Shown in pieces: positions 42,860 to 53,000 of a DNA stretch of 64,000 bases. Origin of the DNA: CAZGAQ01 sp964523405 (GTDB lineage Bacteria; Planctomycetota; Phycisphaerae; UBA1845; Fen-1342). The DNA lies in NCBI GenBank assembly GCA_964523405.1, contig CAZGAQ010000022.1, positions 22,447 through 86,446 of the forward strand. Direction: 5' to 3'. Below the pieces are notes generated by a model, which was not told where the DNA came from, made no database searches, and saw nothing but the letters and a program-made list of their open reading frames with translations. A program made the translations under genes and the position numbers. Within the stretch, counting starts at the first letter, position 1. Every line of letters starts with the position of its first letter.

Positions 42860-43948
42860 CTACTTCTTCGCCTTGTAGAACGGCAGCGGAACGACGACCG
42901 CCGGCGTCATCGTGCCGCGGATGTCGACCGTCACCTTCGTCCCTACCTCCGCGTGCGCGGTCGCCAGGAGACCCATCGCGATGTTCTTGCCCAATGTCGG
43001 GCTCTGCGTGCCGCTCGTCACGGTGCCGGCCGCCTGCCCGTTCACGAGCAGCGGCGCGCCTTGCCGCGCGATCCGCTTGCCTTCGAGCTCCAGCCCGACG
43101 ACCTTCCGCGCTAGCCCGTCCGCCTTCAGCTTCTTCAGCACGCTCGCGCCGACGAAGTCCTTCGTCAGGTCGACCGCCCACTCCTGGCCGGCCGTCAGCG
43201 AATCCCATTCCTCGTTCAGCTCATGCCCGTACAGCGGCATGCCCGCTTCCAGCCGCAGCGTGTCGCGCGCTCCCAGCCCGGCCGGTTTGATCGGCCGCCC
43301 GATCTCCTCCGCACGGGCCAGCATCATCCGCAGCGCCATCAAGGCGTAGCCCGCGGGCACGATGATCTCCACGCCGTCCTCGCCCGTGTAGCCGCTGCGG
43401 GCCACGAAGTACTCCGCGCCCATGACGCTGCCCGTCAGGAACCGGTAGCGTTTCAGTTCGCTGACCGGCACGGGCAGCAGCTTGCCCATCGTCTCCAGGG
43501 CTTCGGGCCCCTGAATCGCGACCATCGCCGTCTCGAACGTGCGATCGATGATCTCGACGCTGTGCCCGCGGCGCTGCTGCTCCCACCAGCCCAGCAGCTT
43601 CTCGCGGTTCGACGCGTTGCAGACCACCAGGAAGTGATCCTCGAAGACCGACACGATCACGTCATCCAGGATGCCGCCGTCGTCCTTGCACATGTGGCTG
43701 TAGCGGCACATGCCGGGTGTCGCGGCCCCGATATTGCGCGTGTTCAGCCGCTCCAGCAGCTTCAGAGCGTCGGGCCCGCGGAACTCGACGCGCCCCATGT
43801 GCGAAACGTCGAAGACGGTGCAGTGCTGCCGCGTGTAATTGTGCTCTTCGATGATGCTCGTGTAGATGACCGGCATTTCCCAGCCGGCGAAGTCGACGAG
43901 GCGGGCGTTGCACTCCCGGTGATACGCGTTCAGCGGCGTCTGCAGCAT
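42860..43948 (-). CDS. gcvT: Aminomethyltransferase (glycine cleavage T protein)
   Basis: 362 residues, standard for GcvT. Start MLQTPLNAYHRECNARLVDFAG with WEMPVIYTSIIEEH; folate-pocket residues in FDVSHMGRVEF and GYTGEDGVEI; and the C-terminal barrel with GTQSPTLGKNIAMGLL. It transfers the methylene unit from the lipoyl H protein to tetrahydrofolate. gcvH and gcvP are not adjacent. CAGGAAT lies eight bases before the ATG. The 209-base gap to leuC holds no gene. Confidence 0.95.
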   Translation of the reverse strand: MLQTPLNAYHRECNARLVDFAGWEMPVIYTSIIEEHNYTRQHCTVFDVSHMGRVEFRGPDALKLLERLNTRNIGAATPGMCRYSHMCKDDGGILDDVIVSVFEDHFLVVCNASNREKLLGWWEQQRRGHSVEIIDRTFETAMVAIQGPEALETMGKLLPVPVSELKRYRFLTGSVMGAEYFVARSGYTGEDGVEIIVPAGYALMALRMMLARAEEIGRPIKPAGLGARDTLRLEAGMPLYGHELNEEWDSLTAGQEWAVDLTKDFVGASVLKKLKADGLARKVVGLELEGKRIARQGAPLLVNGQAAGTVTSGTQSPTLGKNIAMGLLATAHAEVGTKVTVDIRGTMTPAVVVPLPFYKAKK

Positions 43949-44509
43949 GGTCCATTCCTGTCAGCGGGTTTGGGGCACAAAACAAGCGGGGTAGGATACC
44001 CGAATTGCCGTGCGCGGGAAACGTGGTGGGGGGAGCGGTGGGGGCACGCGTGTGAGGTCAACTTGAGTCCGGCGGCGCGATCCTGTCATCACTCCTCCGA
44101 GCCCACTCCGCGCGCCGTAGCCGATGCGGGATTGATACGGATCATCATCCGCAGGCACGCGAATCGCTGAGCTCTCGACAGCAAGGTGAGGTTATTTCGC
44201 TTGTCATTCGGATAGCAGTGACCTTGGTCCTGGGTCTGGGCACCGCAGCGGTTCGTGTGCTGCTCTGCCCGTCGCTACCCTGCGACTTGACCGGAGTACG
44301 CCGCAGTCTGAGAGCTATTGTCGAACGGCGCGGTCTTGGTCGCCCGCCGTGACTCCACCCATGTGTACGGGTAGCGCGACAACCACGATCCCTGCGCATT
44401 CACCGTGCGCACGGCCCCCCACAGTGCCTCTCTCATGGGATACTATGTACCAAACAAGGCGAAAGATCAACTAATAGAATGAACTTTCTGCATACAAAAT
44501 ACACTCATG
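43949..44509. other. Gene-free region becoming AT-richer towards the Fic gene
   Basis: No gene is supported. A minus-strand 56-codon frame (44266-44436) has sensible amino acids but no ribosome site, so it is not called. From about 44437 the base composition turns AT-rich, marking the left side of the Fic island. Confidence 0.5.
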
Positions 44510-44510
44510 G

Positions 44511-44546
44511 TTGTGATAGTGAACTAATATGTTATACTAGTTCACT
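44511..44546 (+). promoter_or_regulatory. Fic gene promoter overlapped by a 9-bp palindromic operator
   Basis: TTGTGA (44511-44516), 16 bases and TATACT (44533-44538) form a good promoter 44 bases before the ATG. AGTGAACTA (44518-44526) and TAGTTCACT (44538-44546) are perfect inverted repeats with an 11-base spacer. The right arm overlaps the last base of the -10, so a protein bound there would block initiation. Confidence 0.7.
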
Positions 44547-44581
44547 GTGAGAGTGAAAGAGTGCAGCAAAAGGAGCCGCAC

Positions 44582-45736
44582 ATGGATATCGCCATGTTCT
44601 CAGAATTCAAGACCGGGAAGCTTGTTCCGATAAACTTTCACGGGAACGACGACTACGCATTCCTGCCGAACCCGCTTCCGCCATCTTCGGTCAGCAATGA
44701 TCCGTTCTGGCCGTTGCTGATGGATGCGCGGACGAAGCTTGAGCGACTTAACGTGATCGGAGCTCAACTGCCAGATGTCAATCTACTGCTGCGGCCCTTG
44801 CAGCGGCGCGAGGCGCTGACGTCGAACAGCTTGGAAGGCACGTTTGTTACCCCGCAAGAACTGCTGCTCTTCGAGGCGCAGGAGGGTGCAGCAAAAGGGG
44901 ACCAGACGCGACGTGATGATTGGCTGGAGGTGAGCGCCTACGACATGGCGTTAACGCAGGGGGCTGGTTGGATCGACGACGGTCACAACGTGGACAATCA
45001 GTTGATTCAGAAGCTCCACCTTTGCCTGCTAAACGCGAGTGCGAGAGGAAGGGGGAAAAACCCTGGGCAATTCCGATCGTCACAGGTAGTCGTTGGTGCG
45101 GATCGCAGATATGTTCCTCCCCCTCCGGGGGACGAGTTGTCCGCCGCACTATCAAGCCTCGAGGCCTTTCTGGCTCTACCTCCCACCGATTTGCACCCAC
45201 TGATCGCGGCATATGTGGCGCACTACCAGTTCGAAGCCATTCACCCGTTCCAGGACGGAAACGGACGCATCGGCCGGCTGATTCTCTCGTTGTGCATTTA
45301 CAAGTGGCTGGGGTTACAGACCCCCTGCTTGTACATGAGTGAGTTCTTCGAGAAGCACAGGAAAGACTATATCAGCCACTTGTTCCGCATAAGCACCCAC
45401 GGGGAGTGGCAGGACTGGATCAAGTTCTGTCTGCAGGGAACAATTGAACAGGCGACAGCGTCCATCAATCGCTGCGAGAAACTGCAGGCGCTGAAGAAGC
45501 ACTACAAGGCGGCTCTTGGAACAAACGGAGGGAAGGCGCTTCTGCTAATAGATGATCTATTCAAGACGCCCTTTCTTACCGTGATAGATGTACGAAAGAA
45601 GTTCGGAGTGTCTTATCGACCGGCTAAGTCGTATCTTGAGCGGCTGGTGGCGTGTGGCATCATGGTTGAGATGAAGAACCAGTATCCAAGGACCTTCGTG
45701 GCTCACGAGATCTTCAAAGTGGCCTACGTAGACTGA
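44582..45736 (+). CDS. Fic-domain AMP-transferase with self-inhibiting helix and winged-helix C-terminus
   Basis: 384 residues from ATG at 44582, with AAGGAG six bases upstream; an upstream GTG is less likely. Fic core motif HPFQDGNGRIGR (221-232, catalytic His221). The N-terminal SNSLEG (81-86, Glu85) fits the [ST]xxxE[GN] inhibitory motif of class II Fic proteins. The last about 70 residues look like a winged helix (LLLIDDLFKTPFLTVIDVRK, VSYRPAKSYLERLVACGIM). It probably AMPylates a protein and may bind its own promoter. No antitoxin gene is adjacent, as expected when the inhibitor is in cis. Clearly lower in G+C than its neighbours; likely acquired. Confidence 0.93.
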   Translation: MDIAMFSEFKTGKLVPINFHGNDDYAFLPNPLPPSSVSNDPFWPLLMDARTKLERLNVIGAQLPDVNLLLRPLQRREALTSNSLEGTFVTPQELLLFEAQEGAAKGDQTRRDDWLEVSAYDMALTQGAGWIDDGHNVDNQLIQKLHLCLLNASARGRGKNPGQFRSSQVVVGADRRYVPPPPGDELSAALSSLEAFLALPPTDLHPLIAAYVAHYQFEAIHPFQDGNGRIGRLILSLCIYKWLGLQTPCLYMSEFFEKHRKDYISHLFRISTHGEWQDWIKFCLQGTIEQATASINRCEKLQALKKHYKAALGTNGGKALLLIDDLFKTPFLTVIDVRKKFGVSYRPAKSYLERLVACGIMVEMKNQYPRTFVAHEIFKVAYVD

Positions 45737-46037
45737 TCAAAGCCCCCCCGACGCTTCAACTTGACTTCCGTCAATGTCTGACCTCACTCAATGATCGGCA
45801 GCCTCTGCGATGTCACCTTGCCGCTCTTCGATCGCTCCAGGCGTTCAACTCCTATTGTGATTCAGTGGGCGGTGCCTCGCCCGCAGTTTGCACGGCCGCC
45901 CATCGTCTACGTCCCGGAATATCGCCCGCCGGCCCCGCCGCCGCGGCCCGCGCACCCACCCCCTTGCCACCGCCCGCGCCGCCTGTCAGACTGCACGCTG
46001 TTTGGTGTGACCCCCGATGTCGTAAGGACCCCCTGGC
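45737..46037. other. Gene-free gap after the Fic gene
   Basis: About 300 bases. A 96-codon + frame overlaps the start of the HAD gene, but it is Pro/Arg/His-rich and is not supported. The G+C content returns to the high background by about 45850. No terminator was recognised. Confidence 0.5.
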
Positions 46038-47432
46038 ATGGACAAGCTGGCGCGCTATTTGGCAGTAAATCAGGCGAATGAAACGGTTCGAGAGCTGGCC
46101 GCCGAACTCGGCGTCTCCGAGTTCGCCCAGGTTCGTAACCTCGACTACGTCTTCGCCCCCTTCGAGCTCTATCCCCTCGCGCCGCGCGTCACCCAGCCCC
46201 TGCCGCGCCTCGCCGCCTTCGCCGTCGACATGGACGGCACCAGCACGACCACCGAGCCCCTCGCGCTGCACTCGCTCGAGTACATGGTCCGCCGCTTCAC
46301 CGCGCGCCTTGACCGTGCCGCTTGGGCCGGCCTCGACGAGCAACTCGACCTGCCCTACGTCATCGGCAACAGCAACTTCCGCCACACCGAGTTCCTCGTC
46401 AACCGCTACCGCGAACATGTGAACCACGCCGCGTTCACCCAGGCCTTCATCGAGGCCGTCACGTGGACCCTCGCCTGCATGACCGACCCGCAGCGCCGCC
46501 GCGACATCCAGCAGAACGCGCGCAACTGCGGCCTCGCCGGCCTGCTCGCGGACTCCGACTTCAAGCGGCTCGTCGCCGGCGGCACCGTGACCGCCGACAA
46601 TGTCGCCACGCTGGTCACCCCGCTGGTCGCCCGCTACGGTCCCGCGTTCCGCCCCGAGCACCTCAGCGAGCAGGTCGCCTCCGCCCTCGACATCTACTAC
46701 ATGCGCTACCACGCCATCCTCCGCGAACTCGAGCGCGGCCAGGGCGAGCGGCTGGCCCGCGAACTGCTCGGCGACGGCGGGAAGCGCCTGGTGGAGCCGA
46801 TGCCGGGCTATGACGTCTTCATCCCGCTCATCAAGGGCTGGCTGGGCCCCGAGGTCGACGCGCTGTACGAGCCGCTCCGCGCGTACCTCCTGCAGCACAC
46901 CGAACTGGGGCACACGCCGGCCGAACTGGACTCGTGGCGTCCGCGCCTTACGCGTCTGGCCGAGCACTTCCGCCGCCAGCCGGCCAAGCTGTCGCTCGTG
47001 ACCGCCTCGATCGCGTACGAGACGCACGCGTGCATGAAGGAAGTCATCGCGGTCATGGCCCAGCGCGTGCAGGATTGGCCGGTGCCGGCCGCGACCAGGG
47101 ATCGCCTGGCGGCCAACCTCGCGAGTTACCTCGACGTGTTCGACGGCTTCGTCTGTGCGACCGATGCGTGGGAAGCCCGGCTCAAGCCGCACCGGGATTT
47201 GTACAGCCTCGCCCTGTTCCAGATGTCGATCCCCAAGGCCGACTACCGCTACTGCGTTGGCTTGGAGGACACCGAGCCCGGCATCATCGCGCTGCGGGCC
47301 GCGGGCATCGGGTGTGCGATCGCGTTGCCAAACCATGACACGCGGCGTCAGGACTACTCCGCGGCCACCGCCGTCGTGCGCGGCGGTCTGCCGGAGCTGA
47401 TGCTCGCGCGGAATCTGATGCTGGAGGAATGA
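46038..47432 (+). CDS. HAD-superfamily hydrolase with large helical cap
   Basis: 464 residues. The HAD motif I DMDGTSTTTE at about residue 61 has the two Asp residues, with motif II in LSLVTASIAYE and motif III/IV in YRYCVGLEDTEPGIIALRAAG. A helical cap or insert of about 200 residues (about 90-300) separates motif I from motif II, larger than in phosphoglycolate-phosphatase relatives. It is probably a phosphatase or phosphomutase; substrate unknown. The ATG has AAGGA nine bases upstream. The end is followed by a purine-rich repeat (47436-47460). Confidence 0.8.
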   Translation: MDKLARYLAVNQANETVRELAAELGVSEFAQVRNLDYVFAPFELYPLAPRVTQPLPRLAAFAVDMDGTSTTTEPLALHSLEYMVRRFTARLDRAAWAGLDEQLDLPYVIGNSNFRHTEFLVNRYREHVNHAAFTQAFIEAVTWTLACMTDPQRRRDIQQNARNCGLAGLLADSDFKRLVAGGTVTADNVATLVTPLVARYGPAFRPEHLSEQVASALDIYYMRYHAILRELERGQGERLARELLGDGGKRLVEPMPGYDVFIPLIKGWLGPEVDALYEPLRAYLLQHTELGHTPAELDSWRPRLTRLAEHFRRQPAKLSLVTASIAYETHACMKEVIAVMAQRVQDWPVPAATRDRLAANLASYLDVFDGFVCATDAWEARLKPHRDLYSLALFQMSIPKADYRYCVGLEDTEPGIIALRAAGIGCAIALPNHDTRRQDYSAATAVVRGGLPELMLARNLMLEE

Positions 47433-48277
47433 GCAGGAGTAAGGATCGAGGGAGCAAGAAGGCGGATTGGTCCCGCGGCGACGCGTGTGCGGTGCTCGGG
47501 CAAACAGTGCCAGGCGCCGTGTCCGCCGCGCGCACTACGGCGCAATCCGGGGGGCGGGTGGCACGGCCGCTTGAGGTCGCTACCCGCAGGGTGGAACGCC
47601 TGGAACGCGCTAGTCGCGTCTGTGTCCGGGAACGCTCGATAGCGGCCGTGGGGCCCGCAGCATAGCCGTATACTGGATGCGTCCGCAATACTTGGTCGAT
47701 GTCCAGAAGGTGCGATCGGGTGCCATGCTCAGGTTCCCGGCGCAGCCGGGCCTGAGCGTGTTTGGGGGCGATCACGGACCGAAGGGCCGCGTGCCACGGC
47801 CGCTCGGATGCCGTTGTGCGTGACGGGCTGTCATCGCGAGCATGTCCGCTCTGCGCCCTGCCGGGACCAAATTGGCAAGCGGCCGTGCCACTCGACCGGG
47901 CCGCGCAAGATCGAGCTCTGTGAGCTGTTCGACGATCACTCCCCGCTGGTTCAGTAGGGGCACGCTCGTGCCCGCGGCCGCCCGGGCAAAAGAGACAGGT
48001 GGCGGCGAATTGAGTATGGTGTCCCCGGATTACCGCCCACCGGATTACTCGGATTACCGCAGTGGGCAACGATGCCGGGTTCGCGCGCGTCCGGTAATCC
48101 CCGACCGGGCGAAGACGATTGCGGGGGCTGGCAAGCCTGGGCCGATGTACGCGGCCCCAGTCGGTTGCCGGCGGGCTCGACGAACGGGTAGAATGGAGTT
48201 GGTGCATCAGGGTCTCCAGCGTCAGGGGTTCCTATACTGCGAGGCACCAGCCGGCGCGTGATAAACAGGAGAAACGC
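47433..48277. other. 845-base gene-poor interval
   Basis: No gene is supported. It starts with an AAGGATCGAGGGAGCAAG repeat (47436-47460) and near 48027-48062 has GGATTACCGCCCACCGGATT-type short repeats. The minus-strand frame 47772-47963 gives 63 less biased residues (NQRGVIVEQLTELDLARPGR), which might be a gene relic, but it resembles no family I know. A TATACT sits at 48233-48238 before the SUMF1 gene without a good -35. Confidence 0.45.
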
Positions 48278-49576
48278 ATGCTGAAGGGGATTGCCGGACT
48301 CGCCCTGATCGTCGCGGTCCTTGCCGCGGTGAGCAGCGCGGAAGCGACAATTTGCCGGGGGGACGCCAACTGCGACGGAGCCATCAACTGGCGCGACATC
48401 GACTATCTAGTTGTGGGCATGAACGACAACCAATCCGGCTGGGCGGCGATGTTCCCGACCGGCCCGGCGTGCCCGTTTCTCAACCTCGATACAAGCGAGG
48501 ACGGCGCCGTAAACTGGCGTGAGATTGACCCCTTCGTCGCACTGATGAACTCGACGTGCAGCGCGGCAATCCCGGCAGGCATGGTCCGGATTGCGGCCGG
48601 CGAGTTCCAAATGGGCAACACGTTCACCGGTGAGGGGTACGCGGATGAACTCCCACTGCACATGGTGTACCTGAACGCCTACTACATGGATACCTGCGAG
48701 GTGACCAACGAGCAGTACGCCGAAGCGCTGAACTGGGCCGCGAGTCACGGCCTGATCACGGTTAGCGCGGGCGTCGTGTATCAGCCTGACAGCGGTACGA
48801 GCTATCCGTACTGCTCGACGACGGCGGCGCCCGCTGGCGAGCCGGATTACGGGGAGTACAGCCGCATCACATGGGACGGCAGCACTTTCGGGGTTGTGCC
48901 CGGCAGAGAAGACCACCCCGTCGTACTCGTGAGCTGGTATGGGGCCGCGGCGTTCGCCAACTGGCGCAGTGCAACGCAGGGGCGACCGTTGTGTTACGAC
49001 CTGTCGAACTGGAGCTGCAGTTTCGTGGCCGGCAGCTATCGGTTGCCGACCGAAGCGGAATGGGAGAAGGCAGCACGGGGAGGCACGACTGGCCGGCGCT
49101 TCCCGTGGGCCGACGCAGACACGATTCAGCACACCCGGGCAAATTACTACAGCACAGCGGTGTATGTCTGGGATACGAGTCCAACGCGAGGCTATCACCC
49201 CGCGTGGGCGATCGGCAGCGTGCCAGGCACAAGTCCGGTAGGGTTCTTTTCGGGTGCGATGCAAGAACAGACAGACTGGGGCTGGCCGGGGGCGCCGACC
49301 AGCTACCAGACTGCGAACGCAGCGAACGGCTACGGGCTGTATGACATGTTCGGCAATGTGTGTGAATGGTGCTACGATTGGTACGATGCCACGTACTACG
49401 GCAGCAGCCCCTACGGCAACCCCGTTGGTCCGGTTGCAGGTGCGGCCCGCATGCTGCGCGGCGGCAGTTGGGACAACATGGCCTACGTCGGACGATGTGC
49501 AAATCGCAACTTCCACTACACACCCAACTACCGCAGTCGCCGGGTAGGGTTCCGACTGGTATTAGGGGATCAGTGA
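48278..49576 (+). CDS. Secreted protein with dockerin-like repeats and a SUMF1 (FGE-sulfatase) domain
   Basis: 432 residues from ATG at 48278 with CAGGAG upstream. Signal peptide 1-24. Two calcium-type dockerin-like repeats (GDANCDGAINWRDIDYLV and DTSEDGAVNWREIDPFV, about 28-90), then a SUMF1 domain from about residue 102 (AGMVRIAAGEFQMGN, RLPTEAEWEKAARGG, GNVCEWCYDWY, MLRGGSWDNMAY, RRVGFRLV). Compared with true formylglycine-generating enzyme only one of the two active-site Cys is visible (in GRCANR), so it is likely a binding or other SUMF1-fold protein. Order and composition are typical of planctomycete exported proteins. Confidence 0.85.
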   Translation: MLKGIAGLALIVAVLAAVSSAEATICRGDANCDGAINWRDIDYLVVGMNDNQSGWAAMFPTGPACPFLNLDTSEDGAVNWREIDPFVALMNSTCSAAIPAGMVRIAAGEFQMGNTFTGEGYADELPLHMVYLNAYYMDTCEVTNEQYAEALNWAASHGLITVSAGVVYQPDSGTSYPYCSTTAAPAGEPDYGEYSRITWDGSTFGVVPGREDHPVVLVSWYGAAAFANWRSATQGRPLCYDLSNWSCSFVAGSYRLPTEAEWEKAARGGTTGRRFPWADADTIQHTRANYYSTAVYVWDTSPTRGYHPAWAIGSVPGTSPVGFFSGAMQEQTDWGWPGAPTSYQTANAANGYGLYDMFGNVCEWCYDWYDATYYGSSPYGNPVGPVAGAARMLRGGSWDNMAYVGRCANRNFHYTPNYRSRRVGFRLVLGDQ

Positions 49577-50020
49577 TCGTGCTGCGGGTGGAGGCGCGGC
49601 GGGCGGCGGGGCGGGAACGCGCGAGACGTGGGGCGGATGCGAGGCTCCGGTACCCCGTTGGGGTGCGGGAGATAGAGAAAGAACGGGGCTCTACGGGTGT
49701 CGCTGCGCTCCACCCGTAGCTGCGCTCCGACCACCCCTTGCGGGGTGAAGAGGGGGCGGGCCGGCGTGTGGAACGCGTCGAGGTGGGCGGGCGTGTTGAG
49801 TGGGTGGGGGTGGGCGCGAAGGGACTCGCGCGCGGGTCCACACCGCTCACAGAGCAGCGGCACGCGGCACGCGGGCCCTGCGCGGGCTACACCGGCTCGA
49901 CGCAGACCCGGCGAACCGCAGTCGCCATCCCCCTCGCGCGATTTCCTTTCCAACCCGTCCCCGCCCGGGTAAACTGGCCGTTTTCCGGCCAATCGGCCGC
50001 ACTTAACCTACGGTGGCAAC
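49577..50020. other. Gene-free gap before valS
   Basis: About 440 bases with no supported frame. Contains GGGTGTCGCTGCGCTCCACC and an inverted CACCCCTTGCGGGGTG (49732-49747), a short hairpin without a T-run. Confidence 0.45.
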
Positions 50021-53000
50021 ATGAGCAACGGCGGCAGTTACGACCCCCACGCGGTCGAGCAGGACATCTATCGTTTCTGGGAAGAGGGCGGCTACTTCCA
50101 CGCCGCGCCGAACGCGGATCGGCCGCCGTACGTCATCGACATCCCCCTGCCGAACATCACCGGCGCCCTGCACATGGGCCACGCCCTCAACGACACCGTG
50201 CAGGACATGCTCATCCGCTACCACCGCATGCGCGGCTACGAGGCCCTGTGGATGCCCGGCACCGATCACGCCGGCATCGCCACGCAGGCCGTCGTCGAAC
50301 GTAAACTCAAGGAAGAACAGAACCTCACGCGCCACGAACTCGGCCGCGAGGGCCTCGTCGCGAAGATCTGGCAATGGAAAGAGGACTACGGCGGACGCAT
50401 CCTGCGGCAGCTCCGCGCGCTAGGCGCCTCGTGCGACTGGGAGCGGACGCGCTTCACGCTCGACGAGGTCTGCGCCAAGGCCGTCTACGAAGTGTTCTTC
50501 CAGTGGTTCAAGGCGGGCCTGATCTACCGCGGCGAGCGGCTGGTGAACTGGGACGCGTTCCTACAGACGGCCGTGGCCGACGACGAGATCGTGCACGAGA
50601 AGGTGAAGGGGAGCCTGTGGCATATTCGGTATCCGTTGGAGGGCGGGAAGGGAACGGGGAACGGGGAACAGGGAACGGCAGGCGTTGACTACCTCATCGT
50701 CGCGACGACGCGGCCCGAGACGATGCTGGGCGATACGGCGATCGCGGTGCATCCGTCCGATCCGCGGTACAAGCACCTGATCGGCAAGCACGTGGTGCTG
50801 CCGCTCGTCGGACGGAAGATCCCGATCATCGGCGACGCGCTGCTGGTGAGCATGGAGTTCGGGACGGGCTGCGTGAAGGTCACGCCCGCGCACGACCCGA
50901 ACGATTACGCGTTTTCGCAGCGGCACCCCGAGGCGGCGCCGATCAACATTCTGACGAAGGATGGGAAGATCAACGAGGTGGGGCGGACGCTCGCGGGGGC
51001 GGCCCAGGGTGGCGGGCTGGCGACGCGGGCGGCGCTGGGTGGGCGGACATTCGACTATGTGGGGCTGGATCGGTACGACGCGCGGAAGAAGGTCGTGGCC
51101 GATCTGGAGGCGCTGGGCCTGCTGGAGAAGATCGAGCCGTACGAGAACGAGGTGGGCCACTCGGACCGCAGCAAGACGCCGATCGAGCCGATGCTCAGCG
51201 AGCAGTGGTTCGTGAAGATGGCCGACCTGGCCGAGACGGCGATGGAGGCGGTGCGCGACGGCCGGGTGCAGTTCTTCCCGGAGCGCTACGCGAAGACGTA
51301 CCTCGACTGGCTGGGCGAGAAGCGCGACTGGTGCATCAGCCGGCAGCTTTGGTGGGGGCACCGGATACCGGTGTGGTCGGTGACACTGAATCAGGCGTCG
51401 CTGACGGACGTTCCAGCCAGAGAAGCGGGCCTCAAGACCAGGCAATTAGCGCTAAACGTGCGAAACCTGCTCAACCAGTTGGGGACGGCGGCTGGGTGCT
51501 GTGCGGACTTCGAGATGCGGCCCGTGGGGGAGGAGACGGGACCTCGGTGGTTCGTGTGCGCCCGGACCGAGAAGGCACGCGAGCTGCTTCAAGTTTGCGA
51601 GTTTGGTAGGCTCGGAGCAGCGGGATTCAAAACGCTCTTTGGCAAGGACCCGGTTAGCAGTGACAAGGCTGTAGGACCTGACGATCCGCGATATCCCCTC
51701 CTCTGCCAACTGTGGGGACTCGCGAGGTTCGAGCAGGACCCCGACGTCCTCGACACGTGGTTCAGTTCCGCGCTGTGGCCGTTCAGTACGCTCGGCTGGC
51801 CGGACAACTACGGGAAGGGATCGAGGGATCAAGGGAGTAAGGGATCAAGCGAAGCCGGGACCTCGATCCCTCGATCCCTCGATCCCTCGATCCCTACGGA
51901 TCTCAGCTACTTCTACCCCACCACCGTCCTCGTCACCGCCCGCGACATCATCACGCTGTGGGTGGCGCGGATGGTGATGACGGGCCTGTACTTCCAGGGC
52001 CGCGTGCCGTTCGCCCACGTCCACATTCATCCGAACATTCAGGACTCGCAGGGCCGCCGCATGAGCAAGTCGCTCGGCAACGGCGTGGACCCGCTGGACA
52101 TCATTCACATGTTCGGCACCGACGCCCTGCGCTTCACCATGGCCCAGATCGACAGCGAGACGCAGGACGCGCGGCTGCCCGTGATGTACCTGTGCCCGCA
52201 CTGCCAGCAGTCCTTCGCGCAGGCGACCGAGCACCTGAAGAAGCCCGTCATCAAGTGCAAGCTCTGCAAGAAGGAGTTCGCCACGCGCGTGGCCGGCGAC
52301 GCGGACATCGCCAAGCACGGCCTGGGCGTGGTGTTTTCCGACCGCTTCGAGATGGGGCGGAACTTCTGCAACAAGATCTGGCAGGCGGCGACGGGGTTCG
52401 TGCTGCCGAATATCGCAGGGCTCAAGGGATCGGGGGATCAAGGGATCAAGGCGCAGGACCTTGAAGTCGAGGATCGCTGGATTCTCTCGCGGCTGGCCGA
52501 CACGGTGGAGCGGATCGACGCGCGGTATGCGCGGTATCAGCTCAACGACGTCGCCAGCGCGCTGTACGACTTCTTCTGGGGCGACCTGTGCGACTGGTAC
52601 CTCGAACTCGTGAAGCCGCGGCTGTTCGAACGGAGCGAGTCGGGCGAGATGGGCATGCGGCGCGACGCATCCGCCGACGTCGCCCGGCGCGTGCTCGCGT
52701 TCGTGCTGGATCAGGCCCTGCGGCTGATGCACCCGGTGATGCCGTTCATCAGCGAGGCGCTGTGGAAGAAGCTGGGCGACGTCGTGCCGCGGCGCGGGCT
52801 GTTCACGCTGCGCGAGGCGGAGCCGGTGCTGATTCGCGCGGCGTGGCCGAGACTGGCCGACATCCCGCGCGACCCGCAGGTGGAGCTCGAATTGGCGGCG
52901 CTGCAGAACGTGATTCGGGCGCTGCGCGACACGCTGGCGCGGATCAACACGAGTCGGGCGGCCGCCAAGCAGCCGGCCATCGGCAAGCTGCCGAGCGCGG

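Noticed and set aside
44266..44436. 56-codon minus frame (starts MREALWGAVRTVNAQ)
   Set aside because: Plausible amino acids but no ribosome site, no family and too short to support alone.
47772..47963. 63-codon minus frame with low-bias composition
   Set aside because: Matches no family known to me and lacks neighbours in frame; kept only as a possible relic.
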